Below are positions 24,247 to 33,767 of a DNA stretch of 64,000 nt, in pieces. The first letter of the stretch is position 1. Every line of letters begins with the position of its first letter. The stretch covers positions 62,001 through 126,000 of the forward strand of contig JBMONO010000034.1 of the NCBI GenBank assembly GCA_049323655.1, written 5' to 3'. Made by a program: the position numbers and the translations under genes. The notes beneath the pieces are model-generated. The model was not told the origin of the DNA. It was given only the letters and a program-made list of their open reading frames with translations, and ran no database searches. Origin of the DNA: DB1 sp049323655 (GTDB lineage: Bacteria; Desulfobacterota; Desulfobulbia; Desulfobulbales; SURF-16).

Positions 24247-25581
24247 ATGAAACAGCGTACAGAAACAACGCCCGTCCAGGACGAAGAAGCGGCGCCGCTC
24301 ATCGTGGAGCGGGACGATCACTCCGTCGCGGTCAACGACATCGACCGCGACGCTCTCAAGGTGCTCAATCGGCTGCATGAGGCCGGTCACGTTGCCTATC
24401 TTGTCGGCGGCGGCGTTCGTGATCTCTATCTCGGCAAAAGACCCAAGGACTTTGACATCAGCACGGATGCGCGACCGGGCCAGATCCGTCAGCTCTTTCG
24501 CAACAGCCGAATCATCGGCAGGCGCTTCCGGCTGGTGCAGGTCTTTTTCCACAACAACAAGATTATCGAAGTGTCAACCTTTCGCTGTCGCAGCGAGTAT
24601 GATAACGAGGGCGGGGTGGATGTTCTGCCGGCCAACAACACCTTCGGCAACGAGGCCGACGACGCCTTTCGCCGTGATCTGACCATCAACTCCCTGTTCT
24701 ATGACATCGGCAACGAACAAATCATCGACTATACCGGCGGGGTGGCGGATCTCGACCGCCGCATCATCCGCTTTGTCGGTGACCCGGACCGGCGTATCAT
24801 CCGCGACCCGGTTCGCATGCTCAGGGCGGTCCGCCACGCCGCCCGCAGCGACTTTGCCATCGAGGAGGCGACCTGGCAGGCCATTATTCGACACCGGGAC
24901 AAGCTGCTGCTCTGTCCGGATTCACGCATTCGTGACGAACTGCTGAAAGACCTGCGCGGCGGGGCGAGTGCCGCCTGGCTCAATTTCATGGTTGACAGCG
25001 GCCTCTTTGCCGTGCTCTTCCCCTTTTATGCGGAGGTGCTGGCCGAAAAAGGCGGGGATTATCGGCAGTTGCTGGGCCGGCTGTGCGGAGTCATTGATCG
25101 CATTCATGGCGATGATGGGCAGCAACTGCCGGAAGGACTGCTGCTCGCCCTGCTGCTCATCCCTTGGGCCCAATGGTGTTTTCCCGAAATGGGCGTCGAG
25201 CGGAAGAACGGCGAAACCTATTCACTGTCCCGGAAAATTCGCGATGAGCTGGAAAAGCGCCTCGGGCACCTCAATATCAAACGGGCAGTGAAAGAGCAGA
25301 TCGCCGCTCTGCTGGCCCGGCTCAACGTCTTTGCCGCCGGTTATGAAGAAGGAAAGTGGCAGGCGCGACTCAAGCGCAAGAGTTACTTTAAGGAAAATTC
25401 CCAGTTTTATCTTCTCTATCGGGAGGCCTGCGGCGGTGAACCGGCGGCGGAGCTGCACATCAACGAACCCGGACGCAAAAAGGAACGCGTCGATAAAAGG
25501 CCTGATCGCCGCAAAGGTCGCGGTCCGGCCTTTGCGCGGAAGGGTGTCCGCGGAGGGGTTTTCGGGTTACGCAAACGATGA
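24247..25581 (+). CDS. pcnB: Poly(A) polymerase I / CCA-adding family nucleotidyltransferase
   Basis: Class II nucleotidyltransferase of 444 residues that adds poly(A) tails, or CCA, to RNA ends. The catalytic part has YLVGGGVRDLYLGKRPKDFDISTDA (G-G-x-VRD and the DxD pair), GRRFRLVQVFF and VSTFR, then RRDLTINSLFYD and DPVRMLRAVRHAARSDF. The C-terminal quarter ends in a highly basic tail rich in K and R, typical of PcnB rather than of Cca. The ATG at 24247 has no clear ribosome site; longer frames begin with TTG at 24196. The gene overlaps bioB (ATGA), an unusual partner. Confidence 0.88.
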   Translation: MKQRTETTPVQDEEAAPLIVERDDHSVAVNDIDRDALKVLNRLHEAGHVAYLVGGGVRDLYLGKRPKDFDISTDARPGQIRQLFRNSRIIGRRFRLVQVFFHNNKIIEVSTFRCRSEYDNEGGVDVLPANNTFGNEADDAFRRDLTINSLFYDIGNEQIIDYTGGVADLDRRIIRFVGDPDRRIIRDPVRMLRAVRHAARSDFAIEEATWQAIIRHRDKLLLCPDSRIRDELLKDLRGGASAAWLNFMVDSGLFAVLFPFYAEVLAEKGGDYRQLLGRLCGVIDRIHGDDGQQLPEGLLLALLLIPWAQWCFPEMGVERKNGETYSLSRKIRDELEKRLGHLNIKRAVKEQIAALLARLNVFAAGYEEGKWQARLKRKSYFKENSQFYLLYREACGGEPAAELHINEPGRKKERVDKRPDRRKGRGPAFARKGVRGGVFGLRKR

Positions 25582-26498
25582 CCTCTTTTCCTGCCGACAT
25601 AGCCGAACTGCGCGCCCTTTCTTGCCGGGATCTGATGGAACGGGCCCTGGCTGCAAAACTTGACCGCCGGGGGACAAGGGTATCGCTCTGTTCCATCATC
25701 AATGCCAAATCGGGCCGCTGCAGCGAGGACTGCCGCTTTTGCACCCAGTCGGCCCGTTATCCCACCGCAACCCCGGTTTATTCCCTCAAAGACACGGCGG
25801 AAATCGTCGCGGCGGCTCGCCAGGCCAGGGAAGACGGCGCCAGCCATTTTTCCATCGTCACCAGCGGCCGCGGCGTCACCCCGGATCTGCTGCCGCGGCT
25901 CTGTGCGATCATCGGTGCGGTCCGTGCCCAGGTGGACATCTCGGTCTGCGCCTCCCTCGGCCTCGCTACCCTGGAGGATTTTTGCCGACTGAAGGAGGCC
26001 GGTCTGTCCCGCTATCACCATAACCTGGAAACATCGCGGGAATTTTTTCCTCACATTGTCACCACCCATAGTTTCAGCGACCGGATCAACACCATCCGCG
26101 CCGCCCAGCAGGCGGGGCTCGAGGTCTGCGCCGGCGGGATCATCGGCCTCGGGGAGAGCGAAGACGACCGGGTTTCCATGGCCCTTTCCCTGGCCGAACT
26201 GGGGGTTGTTTCGGTACCGCTCAATATCCTCATCCCTCTGCCCGGTACGCCCCTGGAAAAGACGGCGCCGCTGGCGGTGGAGGACATTCTGCGGACCATC
26301 TCCCTCTTCCGTCTCATTCTGCCCGATATCCCGCTCAGGCTGGCGGCGGGCCGGGAATCGGCCCTGGCCGATTTTCTCGGCCTCGCCTTTCTGGCCGGCG
26401 CCGACGGCATGATGATCGGCGGCTATCTCACCCAGCGCGGCCGCAGTCCGGAGCAGGACCGGCGCTTTATCGACGCTGTTCGCCGCCTTTGGGGCTGA
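25578..26498 (+). CDS. bioB: Biotin synthase
   Basis: Radical SAM enzyme inserting sulfur into dethiobiotin. The 306-residue protein carries the radical SAM triad in SGRCSEDCRFCTQSARY (CxxxCxxC), YHHNLETS, CAGGIIGLGES and NILIPLPGTP. It is shorter than the usual 320-345 residues. It overlaps pcnB by ATGA and is followed one base later by bioF, so bioB and bioF form an operon read through from pcnB. bioA, bioC and bioD are not in the window. Confidence 0.95.
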   Translation: MTSFPADIAELRALSCRDLMERALAAKLDRRGTRVSLCSIINAKSGRCSEDCRFCTQSARYPTATPVYSLKDTAEIVAAARQAREDGASHFSIVTSGRGVTPDLLPRLCAIIGAVRAQVDISVCASLGLATLEDFCRLKEAGLSRYHHNLETSREFFPHIVTTHSFSDRINTIRAAQQAGLEVCAGGIIGLGESEDDRVSMALSLAELGVVSVPLNILIPLPGTPLEKTAPLAVEDILRTISLFRLILPDIPLRLAAGRESALADFLGLAFLAGADGMMIGGYLTQRGRSPEQDRRFIDAVRRLWG

Positions 26499-26499
26499 G

Positions 26500-27660
26500 A
26501 TGGATCGGCTAAACTGGCTCCGTGCCCAGCACGAGCAGGGCAGGCTGCGCAATCTGACGCCGGTGCAGCGTGGTGTCGACGGTCAGGTACGGCTGGTCGG
26601 AGGCGATGACCCGCTTCGTGATTTTTCCTCCAATGATTATCTGGCCCTGAGCGTTCATCCGCAACTGGTGGCCGCCAGCCGCGATTTTCTCGACCGGTGC
26701 GGCTGCGGCGCCGGCGCCTCCCGGCTGATGAGCGGCGATCTCGATTTGCATCATCTGCTGGAAGCGGAGGTGGCGGCCCTCAAGGGTCAGGAGGCGGCGC
26801 TGCTCTTCGGCAGCGGTTACCAGGCCAACTGCGGCATTATCCCGGCCCTGGTCGGCCGCAGCGACGTTATCTTTTCCGACCGCCTCAATCATGCCAGCAT
26901 CCATGACGGCTGCCTGTTGTCCCGGGCCAGGGTCGTCCGTTTCCGGCACAACGACATGGAGCACCTGGAGGAGCTGCTCCAAAGCCGGCGCGGCACCGGC
27001 GAGGCGCTCATCATCGCCGAATCGCTCTATTCCATGGACGGCGATCGTTGCCCGCTGGCTGATCTGGTCATCCTGAAGAATCGCTACGGCTGCCTGTTGG
27101 TGATCGACGAGGCCCACGCCACCGGGGTGTACGGCGCCCATGGCGGCGGCATTATTGAGGAAGAGGGGCTGACCGGCGAGGTGGATCTGGCCATGGGCAC
27201 CTTCGGCAAGGCGCTGGGCAGCTACGGGGCCTATGTTGCGGCCAGCCGGGAGATGATTGATTTTCTCGTCAACCGGGCCCGCAGTTTCATCTATTCCACG
27301 GCGCTGCCGCCGGCGATGATCGGCGCTTCTCTTGCCGCGGTGCGGCTCGTGCGGGAGCAACCCGAATTGCGCTCTGCACTCGCCGCCCGGGTAACGGTTT
27401 TTCGTCAGGCCCTCAGGAGGCATGCCATCGAGCCCATCGGCGCCTCTCAGATCATCCCGGTGGTGGTCGGCGACAACGCACGCACCGTGGCTGTTGCCGC
27501 TCGGCTGCGGCAGCAGGGCGTTTTCGTCACCGCCGTTCGTCCACCCACCGTGCCGGAGGGCACTGCCCGGCTGCGTTTTTCCGTTACACTCCACCTAGAG
27601 GAAAAAGATCTGAACGCCACCGCCGCGATGCTGGCCCCTATCCTTGCAGAAAAACCATAA
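26500..27660 (+). CDS. bioF: 8-amino-7-oxononanoate synthase
   Basis: PLP-dependent alpha-oxoamine synthase of 386 residues that condenses pimeloyl thioester with alanine, the first step of biotin ring assembly. Visible are DFSSNDYLALSVHP, GAGASRLMSGD, the NHASIHDG segment, VIDEAHATGVYG and the PLP lysine in GTFGKALGSYG, then YSTALPP. Its start codon is one base downstream of the bioB stop. The 3' end faces the Kef transporter gene at only 19 bp. Confidence 0.95.
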   Translation: MDRLNWLRAQHEQGRLRNLTPVQRGVDGQVRLVGGDDPLRDFSSNDYLALSVHPQLVAASRDFLDRCGCGAGASRLMSGDLDLHHLLEAEVAALKGQEAALLFGSGYQANCGIIPALVGRSDVIFSDRLNHASIHDGCLLSRARVVRFRHNDMEHLEELLQSRRGTGEALIIAESLYSMDGDRCPLADLVILKNRYGCLLVIDEAHATGVYGAHGGGIIEEEGLTGEVDLAMGTFGKALGSYGAYVAASREMIDFLVNRARSFIYSTALPPAMIGASLAAVRLVREQPELRSALAARVTVFRQALRRHAIEPIGASQIIPVVVGDNARTVAVAARLRQQGVFVTAVRPPTVPEGTARLRFSVTLHLEEKDLNATAAMLAPILAEKP

Positions 27661-27679
27661 AAAATAAAAAAGCGAGGCA

Positions 27680-29641
27680 TCACGTCCCTTCAACCAGTCG
27701 CTTGAACGCATTGCGTTCCTGCTGGTTGCCGACCACCGCGACCATGTCGCCGGGGTGGAAGGCATACTCCGCTTTAGGGTTGGAGTGAAAAGTTTTGTCG
27801 TGGATGATCGCGACAATCGATGCCCCGGTTCTGCTGCGCACGGCCACCGCTTGGATGCTCTGATTGACAAGGGGGCTCTCCTGCGGAACGGTGACCCAGG
27901 AAATCTCCAGCATATTTTTTATGTTATCAAACTTGGCCAGCAGTTCATGGCCATCCTGTACCTGATAGATGGGGGCATAGAGATGTTGGCGCACGGCATC
28001 GGTATACTGCTGAATGAGGGTTACCGGAACGGCAAGGTGCAGAAGGGCCTGTCGGGCAATTTCCAGACCGGCCTCCATCTCCGGCAGCACCGCCATGTAG
28101 ACCCCGCTTTCATAGAGGGCACGAATCTGCTCGACGCCGTCCGCCCTGGCAATGATATGTAACTGCGGACGCACCCGCAGTGCTTGCTGGACAATGGCCT
28201 GGGCCGTGGTCACCGAGGGCGTTGTGATGAGCAAAAGGGTGGCCCTGTCGATTTTCGCCACCCGGCCGACTGTCTCGTGACTCATGTCGCCGAAGATGAC
28301 CGGGAATTTTGCCGCTTTGCACTCCAGCATCCGTTGGTAATTCATTTCAATGATGACAAAGGGCAGCCCGAGCTGGTTGAGGATTCGGGCGATGTGTTGG
28401 CCCACCCGGCCGCCACCGACGATGACAACATGGTCCTGGAGGCCGGCGAATGGAATGTTTTCCATGTGGGGCGCGTCGGAGCGGATCAGTTGCTTTTTGA
28501 TGGCGTAGAGAGGTGCTGCCAGCGAGGAAGCAAATGGCGTGAGCACCATGCTGAGGACCGATACCGCAAGGATGAGGGAATACATGTCCGGGGTGATCGC
28601 CTTTGCTTCGAGACCCACTCTGGCGAGGACAAAGGCAAATTCGCCGACCTGAAAGAGGCCGAGACCAATGGCAATCGGCACGATATTGATGTAGCCGAAA
28701 AGTTTGGCGAGCAGGGAGAAGAGCGAACCTTTGCAGGCGGCGATGACGAGAACAAGGGCAAGAATTTTTTCCCAGTTCTGGATCAGAAAAACCGGGTCAA
28801 GCAGCATCCCCACCGAGGTGAAGAAGAGCAGGCCGAAGATGTCCCGGAGGGGAATGATGTCGCTCAGCGCCTGATGGCCATAATCGGATTCGCTGAGCAC
28901 CATGCCGGCAACAAAGGCGCCAAAGGCAAAGGAAAGCCCGACCAGGTAGGTGGCGTAGCCGACCCCTAGCCCGATGGCGGTTATGGAGAGAATGAAGAGT
29001 TCTCGTGAGTTCCAGCGCGCAACATGGCCCAGCAACCATGGCAGCACCTTGCGGCCGAAATAGAGCATGACCATCAGAAAGGCAACGGACTTGACCGCCG
29101 CCACGACGAGGAGGGGCAGACCTGCTTCGGGATTGCTCAACTGCGGCAGGATGATCATCATCGGGATGACGGCAAGGTCCTGGACAATGAGCATGCCGAT
29201 CATGACCCGACTGGAAAGCGTCCCCACCAGTTCCCTGCTCATCAGGGTTTTGAGGGTCACCATGGTGCTGGAGAGGGAGATCATGGCGCCGAACCATAAT
29301 GCGCTGGTTGTCGGCCAGCCGAGGTATCTGCCGAGAAAATAGCCAAAGACGATGGTCAGCAGAATTTGCACCGGGGTGCCGAACAGCGCGATATTGCGGA
29401 CCGAATGGAGTTCACTGAGAGAAAATTCCAGTCCCAGGGCAAAAAGCAGAAGAGCCACCCCGATTTCGGCGAGCATCTCGATTTCATGAATATCGCCGAT
29501 CGTCACTCCGCCGGTGTGGGGGCCGACGACGATCCCGGCCAGGATGTAGCCGAGAATAAACGGCTGTCTGAGCGCCTGGGCAAGAAGTGCTCCGAGCAGG
29601 GCGGCAACTACGATAATGACGATATCGGCGGCAACACCCAT
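27680..29641 (-). CDS. CPA2 monovalent cation:proton antiporter with TrkA-N and TrkA-C domains (Kef/YbaL type)
   Basis: Inner-membrane transporter of 653 residues. About twelve hydrophobic helices form the Na/H-exchanger fold (residues 1-385), including IVVGPHTGGVTIGDI and LLLFALGLEFSLSELHSVRN. Next comes a TrkA-N Rossmann domain (HVVIVGGGRVGQHIARILNQLG, about 410-530) and a C-terminal TrkA-C/RCK domain (about 570-650: ISWVTVPQESPLVNQSIQ...YAFHPGDMVAVVG). Such proteins exchange K+ or Na+ for protons under nucleotide or ligand control. It is the last gene of a run headed by the radical SAM fusion and mutM, 3 bp after mutM. KefB/KefC or YbaL identity is not resolved. Confidence 0.88.
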   Translation of the reverse strand: MGVAADIVIIVVAALLGALLAQALRQPFILGYILAGIVVGPHTGGVTIGDIHEIEMLAEIGVALLLFALGLEFSLSELHSVRNIALFGTPVQILLTIVFGYFLGRYLGWPTTSALWFGAMISLSSTMVTLKTLMSRELVGTLSSRVMIGMLIVQDLAVIPMMIILPQLSNPEAGLPLLVVAAVKSVAFLMVMLYFGRKVLPWLLGHVARWNSRELFILSITAIGLGVGYATYLVGLSFAFGAFVAGMVLSESDYGHQALSDIIPLRDIFGLLFFTSVGMLLDPVFLIQNWEKILALVLVIAACKGSLFSLLAKLFGYINIVPIAIGLGLFQVGEFAFVLARVGLEAKAITPDMYSLILAVSVLSMVLTPFASSLAAPLYAIKKQLIRSDAPHMENIPFAGLQDHVVIVGGGRVGQHIARILNQLGLPFVIIEMNYQRMLECKAAKFPVIFGDMSHETVGRVAKIDRATLLLITTPSVTTAQAIVQQALRVRPQLHIIARADGVEQIRALYESGVYMAVLPEMEAGLEIARQALLHLAVPVTLIQQYTDAVRQHLYAPIYQVQDGHELLAKFDNIKNMLEISWVTVPQESPLVNQSIQAVAVRSRTGASIVAIIHDKTFHSNPKAEYAFHPGDMVAVVGNQQERNAFKRLVEGT

Positions 29642-29644
29642 TTT

Positions 29645-30475
29645 TTACCCTTTTTGACAGCAGGGACAGAAAAAGGTGCTCCTGCCGCCGATCACCTGTT
29701 TGGCAATGGCCGTATGGCAGCACGGGCACGGCTCGCCGGCCCGACCGTAGACCGCGAGCTCCAGCTGAAAATAGCCTTTTTGCCCGGAACTGTTGACAAA
29801 ATCACTGATTGAGCTGCCGCCGGCGGCAATGGCGCGACTGAGGACGCTTTGGGTCGCCGCGGCTACTCTCTCCCATTGCCGGCCGGAGAGGGATCCCGCC
29901 GGGGTGGTCGGATGGATGCCGCAGACAAAAAGGATCTCGTTGGCGTAGATGTTGCCGATGCCTGCCACCATCTGACCGTCCAAGAGGAAATTTTTCACCG
30001 GCTGCAGCCGGCCTCTCGCCTTTTCCTGGAGATAGGGGCCGCTGAAATCGTCGGCAAAGGGCTCCCTGCCGAGCTTGGCAAAGGGGTCTGCAGCGGCCAG
30101 GTGGCCGGGTGGCAGCACTCTGATGCAGCCGAAACGGCGGGGGTCATTGTAGCGCAGCTGGCTGCCGTCGGTAAAGGTGAGGACGAGGTGGTCATGGAGA
30201 CCGGGCGGGGCCGCGGCGGGGAAAATCCCCAGTTTGCCGCTCATGCCGAGGTGGATAATCATGGCGGCCTCCTGGTTGGCGAGAAGAAAGAGGAGAAATT
30301 TGCCGCGCCGGCGAATATCGCTGATCGCACTGCCCTTGACCCACTGCTGCAATGCCGCCTCGGGCAGCGGCAGTCGCAGGTTTTTTCCGGAACAGGCGAC
30401 AGTGTGCACCTGGCGGCCGATCACATGGGGGAGCAGGCCCCGGCGGATGACCTCGACCTCGGGTAGTTCCGGCAT
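29645..30475 (-). CDS. mutM: Formamidopyrimidine-DNA glycosylase
   Basis: Base excision repair enzyme removing oxidised purines. The 276-residue protein starts PELPEVEVIRRGL with the catalytic Pro1/Glu2 after Met removal, has the beta-hairpin lysine in RGKFLLF, the helix-2-turn-helix QMVAGIGNIYANEILF, and a zinc finger CPCC...FFCPCCQ at the C-terminus. It begins one base after the stop of the radical SAM fusion gene and ends 3 bp before the Kef transporter gene, indicating a three-gene transcript. Confidence 0.95.
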   Translation of the reverse strand: MPELPEVEVIRRGLLPHVIGRQVHTVACSGKNLRLPLPEAALQQWVKGSAISDIRRRGKFLLFLLANQEAAMIIHLGMSGKLGIFPAAAPPGLHDHLVLTFTDGSQLRYNDPRRFGCIRVLPPGHLAAADPFAKLGREPFADDFSGPYLQEKARGRLQPVKNFLLDGQMVAGIGNIYANEILFVCGIHPTTPAGSLSGRQWERVAAATQSVLSRAIAAGGSSISDFVNSSGQKGYFQLELAVYGRAGEPCPCCHTAIAKQVIGGRSTFFCPCCQKG

Positions 30476-30476
30476 G

Positions 30477-33400
30477 TCAGATCACCAGGGCGACCGGCAG
30501 CCCCGTCTCCGCGCCCCGATCACGGCTGTCCCAGAGCAGGCAGCCCTTGCGGATACACTCGCGATTATGCGGGTACTGGTTGCAGTGGAGAGTATCTGCG
30601 GCAACCAGTGTAACCGGCAGCAGGTCATGCGAGAGGCGGCCGGCCTCCTGCAGGGCGATGACGCTTTCCCGCTGACAGCAGCGACCGGCCCGGATTGCGG
30701 CTATTTTTTCGAGAACCTGGGCCGTGGCCTGCTGGGCCTGCTGCCGTTTGCCCGGGGTGAGCGGGGTCGCCTCGAGAATGACGGAAAAGGCGATCCCCAC
30801 TCCGAGGGCGGCGCCACAACCGCCCCAGAAACCGCAGACTCCGCCCGGCACCCGGCTGCCGCGCTCAATGGCGGCGAGGATGTCTTTTTTTCCGGCCTTG
30901 CCGCCCCGGGCCCGGTAGGCGGAGAGGATGACGCCGGGGATGATGGCATGGTGCTCCGGTCCATGCATGGAGATGGCGGACTGCGATCTGATTTTTTTCA
31001 GCAGGATGATCATGTCCTCCACCGCTGACTCGGTGCAGATCTTTTTAATAACCGCCAAGCCCTTGTCCTGATGACAGTTGTCACAGACGAAATGGCCGTG
31101 CAGGCAGACGGCGTTCGCCTCTTTCTCCTCTCCGCAATAATGGCAGGTTGTGGCCCGATCCCGGGTGAAGTAGCGCAACTCGCAGCCGCAGACCATGCAG
31201 TCGCTGTGCTGGCGCCGATCGCTTGCCGCTGGCGAGGAACAGCAGGAGAGGGCGGGGCTGTTCTCCGGCGGCAGACCGCAGCAGCCTCCGCCCTGGTCGA
31301 TATTGATCACTGCGCCCTCCTGGTTCAAAATAAAGACCGATTCGTCTAGTCCGGCCAGATCAGCTGCCGCGATCCGGGTTTTTTCCCCTTTGAGCAGCAG
31401 TTTGCCGCTCTCGGTGTAGACGCCGGCAAACGGCCCGCGGTAGATGACTTGGGCCGTCTCGGGCACGGCCGGCTTCCAGGCAAGGAAGGTAAGTGAATAA
31501 AAACGGGTGTTCCCAACGCTGCGATAGGGAAAACGTTTGAGGAGGCGCACTGCAACAAAGCCGGTGGCGCAAAGCATGGCCAGTAGTTCCGTTTGTCGCA
31601 TGGCGCCGCCCAGACACTCACCCCGCAGTTTTTCGTCGTTTTTGATCGCAGGCGGCACCGCCTCGTCGGTGACGATGTCAGCCACCACCAGCCTACCGCC
31701 GGGGCGGAGGATACGGAAGGCCTCGTGCAGGGTGCGGCGTTTGTCCGGGCTCAGATTGATGACGCAGTTGGAGATCACCGCATCGGCAATGCTGTCCTCC
31801 AGGGGGATTTCTTCGAGAAAACCCTTGCGAAACTCGACGTTGTCAAAGCCGAGACGTTGTGCCACCTCGCGTTGGGAAGAGCGGGCCAGGGTCAGCATGG
31901 CGTCGGTCATGTCGATGCCGTAGACCCTGCCGGCGGAGCCCACCATTGCCGCGCCCTGAAAGCACTCGACCCCGCTGCCGCTGCCAAGATCAACCAGGGT
32001 TTCGCCCTGGGAGAGGAAGGCGTCCCGGACCGGGCTGCCGCAGCCATAGGAGCGCTGGCGGGACACCGCCGGAATGAAATCCTCCTCCTGCTGGCGGTCG
32101 GCAAAGGGGTTGACGATTTCCGCATTGGCCTCCTGGGCGGCCCGTCCGTAAAATTCCCGTACCGTGGCATGACCCCGGTCGTCCCCGAGGGAGACGACGC
32201 AGTTGCAGTGGGTCAGCGCCACCGCGCCTCCCTCCGGGCAGTCATGACGGACATCGCCCATGCGCAGCAGGATCGATCCCTCTGTCTGCGTTGAATAGCA
32301 TCCGGCCTGGCGGGCAATAAGCCAGAGGGCCATGCGGTTGTAAAGCTCGACATAGGGATCATGGCCGGTGAAGGAACCGCCGCGTAAGTAGCTGTGGTCG
32401 ATATCGCCGCCGCCGATGAGAAAACGCAGGGGATTTTCCTCGTAGGCGGAGCCGGCAATGGTTGTCTGGCGCAAGTCTGCGAGCAGCGGGCTCGTGCGCC
32501 ACACCTGTTCGAGTCCCTCGGTGAGAACACCACAACGCAGCGCGGGAATGGCCACCAGGGCCGGCGAGGGGTAGATCGCCCCGTCCGGACCGACGGCCAG
32601 GGATTCCCAGCCGCTGTTGCTGAGGTCAAAGCGGGTGCCGGGAGAGGAGAATACCTGGCTTTTCAGTGCCTCGACGTTATCTACCATGATGCCGAGGTGT
32701 TCTGCGAGTTCCAGGGCCGGTCGCAGATGGGTCCAGATTTCATCCGGCGGCACGAACTGGTTGCTGCTGCCCTTGCCCCGGACAAAGTGCCAGAGCAGGT
32801 GGAGATTGCCGACCTCCATGTCTCCGGCAAGGGAAACGATGGCGGAGAGTTCCGCCACGTTGTGCCGGTTGACCGCCACCGACAGAGTGGGGCGGATGTG
32901 GTGGTCCCGGAGAAAGGTGAGGTTATCGAGCAGTCTGGCAAAGGTGCCGGTGCCGCGCAGGCGTTCGTGGTTCTCTTCCAGTCCGTCGAGACTGATCTGC
33001 AGATGAAGCCGCTCCCGGTCGGCGCGGGTAAAAAATGCCCCGTGCTCCCGCAGAAGCAGGCCATTGGTCAGCACCACCGTATGGCAGTGCGGATCCGCAG
33101 CCAGCAGGTCACAAAGGACATCGGAAAAGTGCGGGTAGATAAAGGGCTCGCCGCCGGTAAAATAAAAGATGGTGCAGCCCAGCTCTCGCGCCTCTGCCAT
33201 GGCGCGGCGCAGATCGACCTCGGGCAGGGCAGCCGGCGAGGCCGGAGAGGCGCTGAACAGGCAGTGGCGGCAGGCCAGATTGCAGGCGTCGGTAAGATGG
33301 AACCAGCATTCTTTCAGGCGGGTGAGTGAGAGCACCTGGCCGCGGCCGGCGTATGGCGGGGTCGGCTCCCGTTCGGTCAGGGCGCGGAGGCGGGCCAGGT

Positions 33401-33560
33401 GCAGTGTCTGCATCTCCCCTGGTCGGGTTTGATTGGAGAGCAAGGAGTCGGTTTGGCCATCGGCGACAAACCAGTCCGGAATGTCGGGGGCAACATAGAT
33501 GGCGTAACCGTCAAACTCGAATCTTTTCCAGTGCGGTGAGGATTTCGTCGTATTCATGGC
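30477..33560 (-). CDS. Radical SAM / SPASM-like / ArsM-like methyltransferase / DUF5714 fusion protein
   Basis: A single 1027-residue polypeptide joining three modules. Residues 80-370 form a radical SAM domain with cluster cysteines C92, C96, C99 (DACNLACRHC), FTGGEP and QISLDG; its C-terminal part has a SPASM-like layout, but VGPDGAIYPSPAL carries Ser where SPASM proteins usually have Cys. Residues 415-455 are cysteine-rich. Residues 500-695 are a class I methyltransferase (LVDLGSGSGVECFQGA, GIDMTDAML, DAVISNCVINLSPDK) close to arsenite-methyltransferase-like enzymes, followed by cysteine pairs CC at 759-760 and 772-773. Residues 787-1006 match DUF5714, with CMVCGCE, CHYCGE, CDNC, HGPEHH and CGFWGGCGAA. 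It heads a transcript with mutM and a Kef transporter. Substrate is unknown; a metalloid or thiol natural product is a guess. An ATG at 33626 is an alternative start. Confidence 0.8.
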   Translation of the reverse strand, partial: AMNTTKSSPHWKRFEFDGYAIYVAPDIPDWFVADGQTDSLLSNQTRPGEMQTLHLARLRALTEREPTPPYAGRGQVLSLTRLKECWFHLTDACNLACRHCLFSASPASPAALPEVDLRRAMAEARELGCTIFYFTGGEPFIYPHFSDVLCDLLAADPHCHTVVLTNGLLLREHGAFFTRADRERLHLQISLDGLEENHERLRGTGTFARLLDNLTFLRDHHIRPTLSVAVNRHNVAELSAIVSLAGDMEVGNLHLLWHFVRGKGSSNQFVPPDEIWTHLRPALELAEHLGIMVDNVEALKSQVFSSPGTRFDLSNSGWESLAVGPDGAIYPSPALVAIPALRCGVLTEGLEQVWRTSPLLADLRQTTIAGSAYEENPLRFLIGGGDIDHSYLRGGSFTGHDPYVELYNRMALWLIARQAGCYSTQTEGSILLRMGDVRHDCPEGGAVALTHCNCVVSLGDDRGHATVREFYGRAAQEANAEIVNPFADRQQEEDFIPAVSRQRSYGCGSPVRDAFLSQGETLVDLGSGSGVECFQGAAMVGSAGRVYGIDMTDAMLTLARSSQREVAQRLGFDNVEFRKGFLEEIPLEDSIADAVISNCVINLSPDKRRTLHEAFRILRPGGRLVVADIVTDEAVPPAIKNDEKLRGECLGGAMRQTELLAMLCATGFVAVRLLKRFPYRSVGNTRFYSLTFLAWKPAVPETAQVIYRGPFAGVYTESGKLLLKGEKTRIAAADLAGLDESVFILNQEGAVINIDQGGGCCGLPPENSPALSCCSSPAASDRRQHSDCMVCGCELRYFTRDRATTCHYCGEEKEANAVCLHGHFVCDNCHQDKGLAVIKKICTESAVEDMIILLKKIRSQSAISMHGPEHHAIIPGVILSAYRARGGKAGKKDILAAIERGSRVPGGVCGFWGGCGAALGVGIAFSVILEATPLTPGKRQQAQQATAQVLEKIAAIRAGRCCQRESVIALQEAGRLSHDLLPVTLVAADTLHCNQYPHNRECIRKGCLLWDSRDRGAETGLPVALVI

Positions 33561-33767
33561 AAAATTAGGGTAAAGTGACGCGTTAATCGCGGCGGACCAC
33601 GGAGGGTCGTGGCCTTTTCGCCGCATCGACCTACCCTATCATAAATGTCGTTTTCTGCAATCAGGATTGCTGTCCTGGCCCAGGAAGGCAGGATTAATTC
33701 TTCATCACAACAAAAAAATGCAATTGTGCCCCGGACCGGCGGCACCAGTGAAAACAACGATAAGACC

